Positions 2,915-5,469 of a stretch of 5,469 nucleotides of DNA are shown in pieces. The notes under the pieces were generated by a model that searched no databases, was not told the DNA's origin, and saw only the letters and a list, made by a program, of their open reading frames with translations. How positions within the stretch are numbered: the stretch's first letter is position 1; each line of letters opens with the position of its first letter. Origin of the DNA: an uncultured Collinsella sp. Lineage in GTDB: Bacteria > Actinomycetota > Coriobacteriia > Coriobacteriales > Coriobacteriaceae. The translations under genes and the position numbers were made by a program. The stretch lies in NCBI GenBank assembly GCA_902478935.1, contig CABSMV010000115.1, forward strand, positions 1 through 5,469. The letters run 5' to 3'.

Positions 2915-5469
2915 TCACGCTCCCTGTGCGGCAAGCGCCGCGGTCAGGACGATACCGGCGATCTTGGCGGCCTTGACGTCATGCTTGTCGTAATCCTCCA
3001 AGGCCACCGAGATGGCGACCGTGGGTGAATCGTAAGGTGCAAAGCCAACGAACATAGAGTTGACGTTGGTGCCGCCGGTCTCGGCCGAGCCGGTCTTGCC
3101 GGCGACCTTGACGCCGGGGATCTGGGCATCGGTGCCGGTGCCGGACTGGACGACGGCAAGCATGGCCTGCTTGACCTGGTCGGCCGTGGCGGAGCTGACG
3201 GCCTGCCCCAGCGAGCGGGACTGCGTGGTCTTGACCACGGTTCCGTCCGGGGCAAGTACCTGGGCTACAAAGTACGGGTCCATGACCACGCCACTGTTGG
3301 CGATGGCGGCGGCAATCACGGCGTTTTGCATGACGGTGGTCTGCGGGCCGGGCGTGTGGTCCATGCCGACAGGCTGGCCGGCGCCGGCCCAGGCGGTCTC
3401 CCACTCGGTCATGAGCGACGGGTCGGCCATGATGGAGGCCGCGGAGGTCAGGTCCTGGCCGAGCTTTTGGCCGTAGCCAAAGGCGTTGGCAAACTGTACG
3501 AGCGTGTTTGCGCCAACTTCGTTTGCCACCTGGCCGAAGACGACGTTGGAGGACACGGCAAAGGCCTGCTGCAGGCTGATGGTGCCGTAGCTCTCGTTGG
3601 CATAGTTGGTGACCGGTGCGTTGCCGATGTCCATGGAGCCGGGCGCCTGGTAGGTGCTGGTCAGGCTGGCGGTACCGGTCTCGAGTGCCGCGGAAAGCGT
3701 AACGACCTTAAACGTGGAACCCGGCGTGTACAGCGCGTCCATGGCGCGATTGTACATGGAGCCGTCCTCGCCGCCGCCCGTCTGCAGCAGGGCATCGATG
3801 TTGGTGTTGTCGTAGGTGGGCGAGCTGGCACATGCGAGCACCGCGCCGGTACGCGGGTCGATGACCACTACAGCGCCCTTAAAGCCCTTGAGTGCCTGCT
3901 CGGCCGCCGTCTGGATACGCGAGTCGATGGTGAGCTTGGCGGTGTTGCCCGGCTGGGTCTGGCCCGCGAGCGACGCGATGGCATTGTTCCAGCTGGAGTA
4001 GTCCTTAGAACCGGTGAGCGTGTCGTTCATGACGCTCTCGATGGCGGTGGTGCCATACTGCTGGCTCACGTAGCCAACCACGTGCGCTGCCAGGTTACCG
4101 TTGGGGTAGGAGCGTACGTAGGTGCCGTCCTCCTGCTGCAGCGACTCGGCCAGCGTCACGCCGTCGGACGTGATGATGGAGCCGCGCTGGATGTACTTGG
4201 AGCGGGCGATGGTGTGGTTGTTGGTCGGCATGTCCTGATAGTCCTTGGCCTTAATGACCTGGACATAGGTGAGGTTGCCGATAAGGATGGCGAACAGCGC
4301 CGTAAAGGCGAGCACCGCGCGGGTTAGACGGTTGGCGAGCGCAACGCGGCCGAGCACACCGGATTCAGGCGTGTCGAGCAGGCGACGTCGCATGCGCGAG
4401 CCGACGGAATGGCTGCCGCTGCCGTAGGAAGACGAGGTGGCAAAGCGCGTGCCCGTCGGGGCGGCGGCAGATGCGACCTGATCATCGGTGATGGCGGCCA
4501 TGGTGCCGGTGCCGGTAAGCTCGGCCTCGCGTCCGGTAGCCTCGTCACCGGCGCGCAGCAGGAGCGCGACGATGATAAAGCTCGCCAGCAGCGAGGAGCC
4601 GCCCTGGCTCATAAAGGGCAGGGTGACGCCGGTCAGCGGGATCAGGCGGGTGACGCCGCCCACGATCAAAAAGGCCTGGAAGCTGATGGCTGCCGTAAGA
4701 CCCGTGGCGCTAAAGGCGGCGAGGTCGGATTTAGCGCGGGCAGCTGTGGTGAGGCCACGCACGGCAAAGAGCATAAACAGGATGAGCACGGCGCCGCCGC
4801 CCAAAAGGCCCATCTCCTCGCCGATAGCCGAGAAGATAAAGTCGGACTCGACGACAGGGATGTTGTTGGCCATGCCGTTGCCGATGCCAACACCGACCAG
4901 ACCGCCATCGGCAAGCGAGAAGAGCGACTGGACGATCTGGTAGCCCTGGCCCTGGGCGTCCTTAAACGGATCGACCCAAACCTGGAAACGCACCTGAACG
5001 TGAGACAGGAACTTGTAGGCGCCCACGGCCCCAACAGCTAAGAGCGCAAGGCCGATAACGACATACGAAAAGCGCCCCGTGGCAACGTAGAGCATCAGCA
5101 AGAAGATGGTGTAGAACAGCACGGCCGAACCCAGGTCGCGTTCGAAGACGACGACGAGCAGGCACACACCCCACACGGCAAACAGCGGCAGCAGCAGTCG
5201 CAGGCGAGGGATCTTAAAGCCCAGAATCTTGCGGTTGGAGATAGAGAGCAGCTCGCGGTTCTCGGCCAGGTACCCGGCCAGGAACAGCACGATAAAGACC
5301 TTGGCGAACTCGCCGGGCTGGATGGTAAAGCCCGCGATGCGAATCCACAGCTTGGAGCCCGAGATCGTGGTGCCGATAAAGATGGGCAGCATCAGCAGGA
5401 TGATGCCGATAATGCCAAAGGTGTACTTGTAGCGCATGACCACGTCGAGGTTTTTGACCAGTGCGAGCG
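2915..5469 (-). CDS. SEDS (FtsW/RodA-type) peptidoglycan polymerase fused to a PbpA-type transpeptidase, 5' end outside window
   Basis: One frame of at least 850 residues carries both halves of a SEDS-bPBP pair, which polymerises lipid II into glycan and crosslinks it. It is open to the right edge (LVKNLDVVMRYKYTFG), so the GTG at 5443 is probably internal; residues here count from it. The SEDS part (1-299) has WIRIAGFTIQPGEFAK (33-48), ERDLGSAVLFY (101-111), SDFIFSAIGEEMG (200-212) and PFMSQGGSSLLA (276-287), with several membrane helices. A cytoplasmic Ser/Gly and Arg-rich linker (300-368) leads to one helix (about 372-395) and a short PbpA-like dimerisation region starting RGSIITSDG (420-428). 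The transpeptidase follows, with STFK (nucleophile Ser 576), SSN (631-633) and KTG (783-785) all present. No stop or ribosome site interrupts the linker. rodA and pbpA are adjacent separate genes in mycobacteria, so this looks like their fusion. The first SEDS helices are missing. Confidence 0.93.
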   Translation of the reverse strand, partial: LALVKNLDVVMRYKYTFGIIGIILLMLPIFIGTTISGSKLWIRIAGFTIQPGEFAKVFIVLFLAGYLAENRELLSISNRKILGFKIPRLRLLLPLFAVWGVCLLVVVFERDLGSAVLFYTIFLLMLYVATGRFSYVVIGLALLAVGAVGAYKFLSHVQVRFQVWVDPFKDAQGQGYQIVQSLFSLADGGLVGVGIGNGMANNIPVVESDFIFSAIGEEMGLLGGGAVLILFMLFAVRGLTTAARAKSDLAAFSATGLTAAISFQAFLIVGGVTRLIPLTGVTLPFMSQGGSSLLASFIIVALLLRAGDEATGREAELTGTGTMAAITDDQVASAAAPTGTRFATSSSYGSGSHSVGSRMRRRLLDTPESGVLGRVALANRLTRAVLAFTALFAILIGNLTYVQVIKAKDYQDMPTNNHTIARSKYIQRGSIITSDGVTLAESLQQEDGTYVRSYPNGNLAAHVVGYVSQQYGTTAIESVMNDTLTGSKDYSSWNNAIASLAGQTQPGNTAKLTIDSRIQTAAEQALKGFKGAVVVIDPRTGAVLACASSPTYDNTNIDALLQTGGGEDGSMYNRAMDALYTPGSTFKVVTLSAALETGTASLTSTYQAPGSMDIGNAPVTNYANESYGTISLQQAFAVSSNVVFGQVANEVGANTLVQFANAFGYGQKLGQDLTSAASIMADPSLMTEWETAWAGAGQPVGMDHTPGPQTTVMQNAVIAAAIANSGVVMDPYFVAQVLAPDGTVVKTTQSRSLGQAVSSATADQVKQAMLAVVQSGTGTDAQIPGVKVAGKTGSAETGGTNVNSMFVGFAPYDSPTVAISVALEDYDKHDVKAAKIAGIVLTAALAAQGA

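Noticed and set aside
3326..4327. Plus-strand open frame of 333 codons opposite the transpeptidase region
   Set aside because: It is antisense to the STFK/SSN/KTG domain. Its composition is low-complexity G, V, A, R and D, with no recognisable motif, so it is a shadow frame.
4290..4400. Separate pbpA start at internal Met codons (residues 315 or 351 of the fusion)
   Set aside because: Neither ATG has a Shine-Dalgarno at a workable distance, and no stop separates them from the SEDS part. A single fused product is the simpler reading.

Overview
The window looks like a chromosomal segment of a GC-rich actinobacterium. The best guess is the class Coriobacteriia (Collinsella and relatives), because it carries a SEDS glycosyltransferase fused to a PbpA-type transpeptidase beside a PASTA-domain Ser/Thr kinase. 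That taxonomic call is inferred from gene content and composition and was not tested by a search.

Positions 1 to about 494 form the right end of an integrated mobile element. The stretch is AT-rich (35-43% GC in hand-counted 60-base lines between 301 and 480). It holds the N-terminal part of an integrase-like gene read leftward off the window edge, then about 190 bases without a convincing gene.

Positions 495-720 are a tRNA-derived junction, where composition steps to about 67% GC. A 3' half of tRNA-Arg(CCT), from anticodon loop to CCA, sits at 495-539 with no matching 5' half. Its last part is repeated exactly at 648-679, and a degenerate inverted copy lies at 584-620. Both direct copies are followed by a strong hairpin. 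This is the expected signature of an attachment site, probably used more than once.

Positions 729-5469 are the chromosomal backbone and are read entirely on the minus strand. In transcription order they hold a SEDS-PBP fusion gene (5' end beyond the right edge), a 132-base gap, a pknB-type kinase with four PASTA repeats, and a strong rho-independent terminator. In many actinobacteria rodA, pbpA, pknA and pknB lie together in one cluster with FHA-domain genes and a PP2C phosphatase. Here rodA and pbpA are one reading frame, and the only kinase seen is pknB-like. The fusion would polymerise and crosslink peptidoglycan, while the kinase would sense muropeptides or lipid II through its PASTA repeats and tune that machinery.

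I found no wholly new system. The most notable items are the SEDS-PBP fusion and the layered tRNA-Arg attachment scars.
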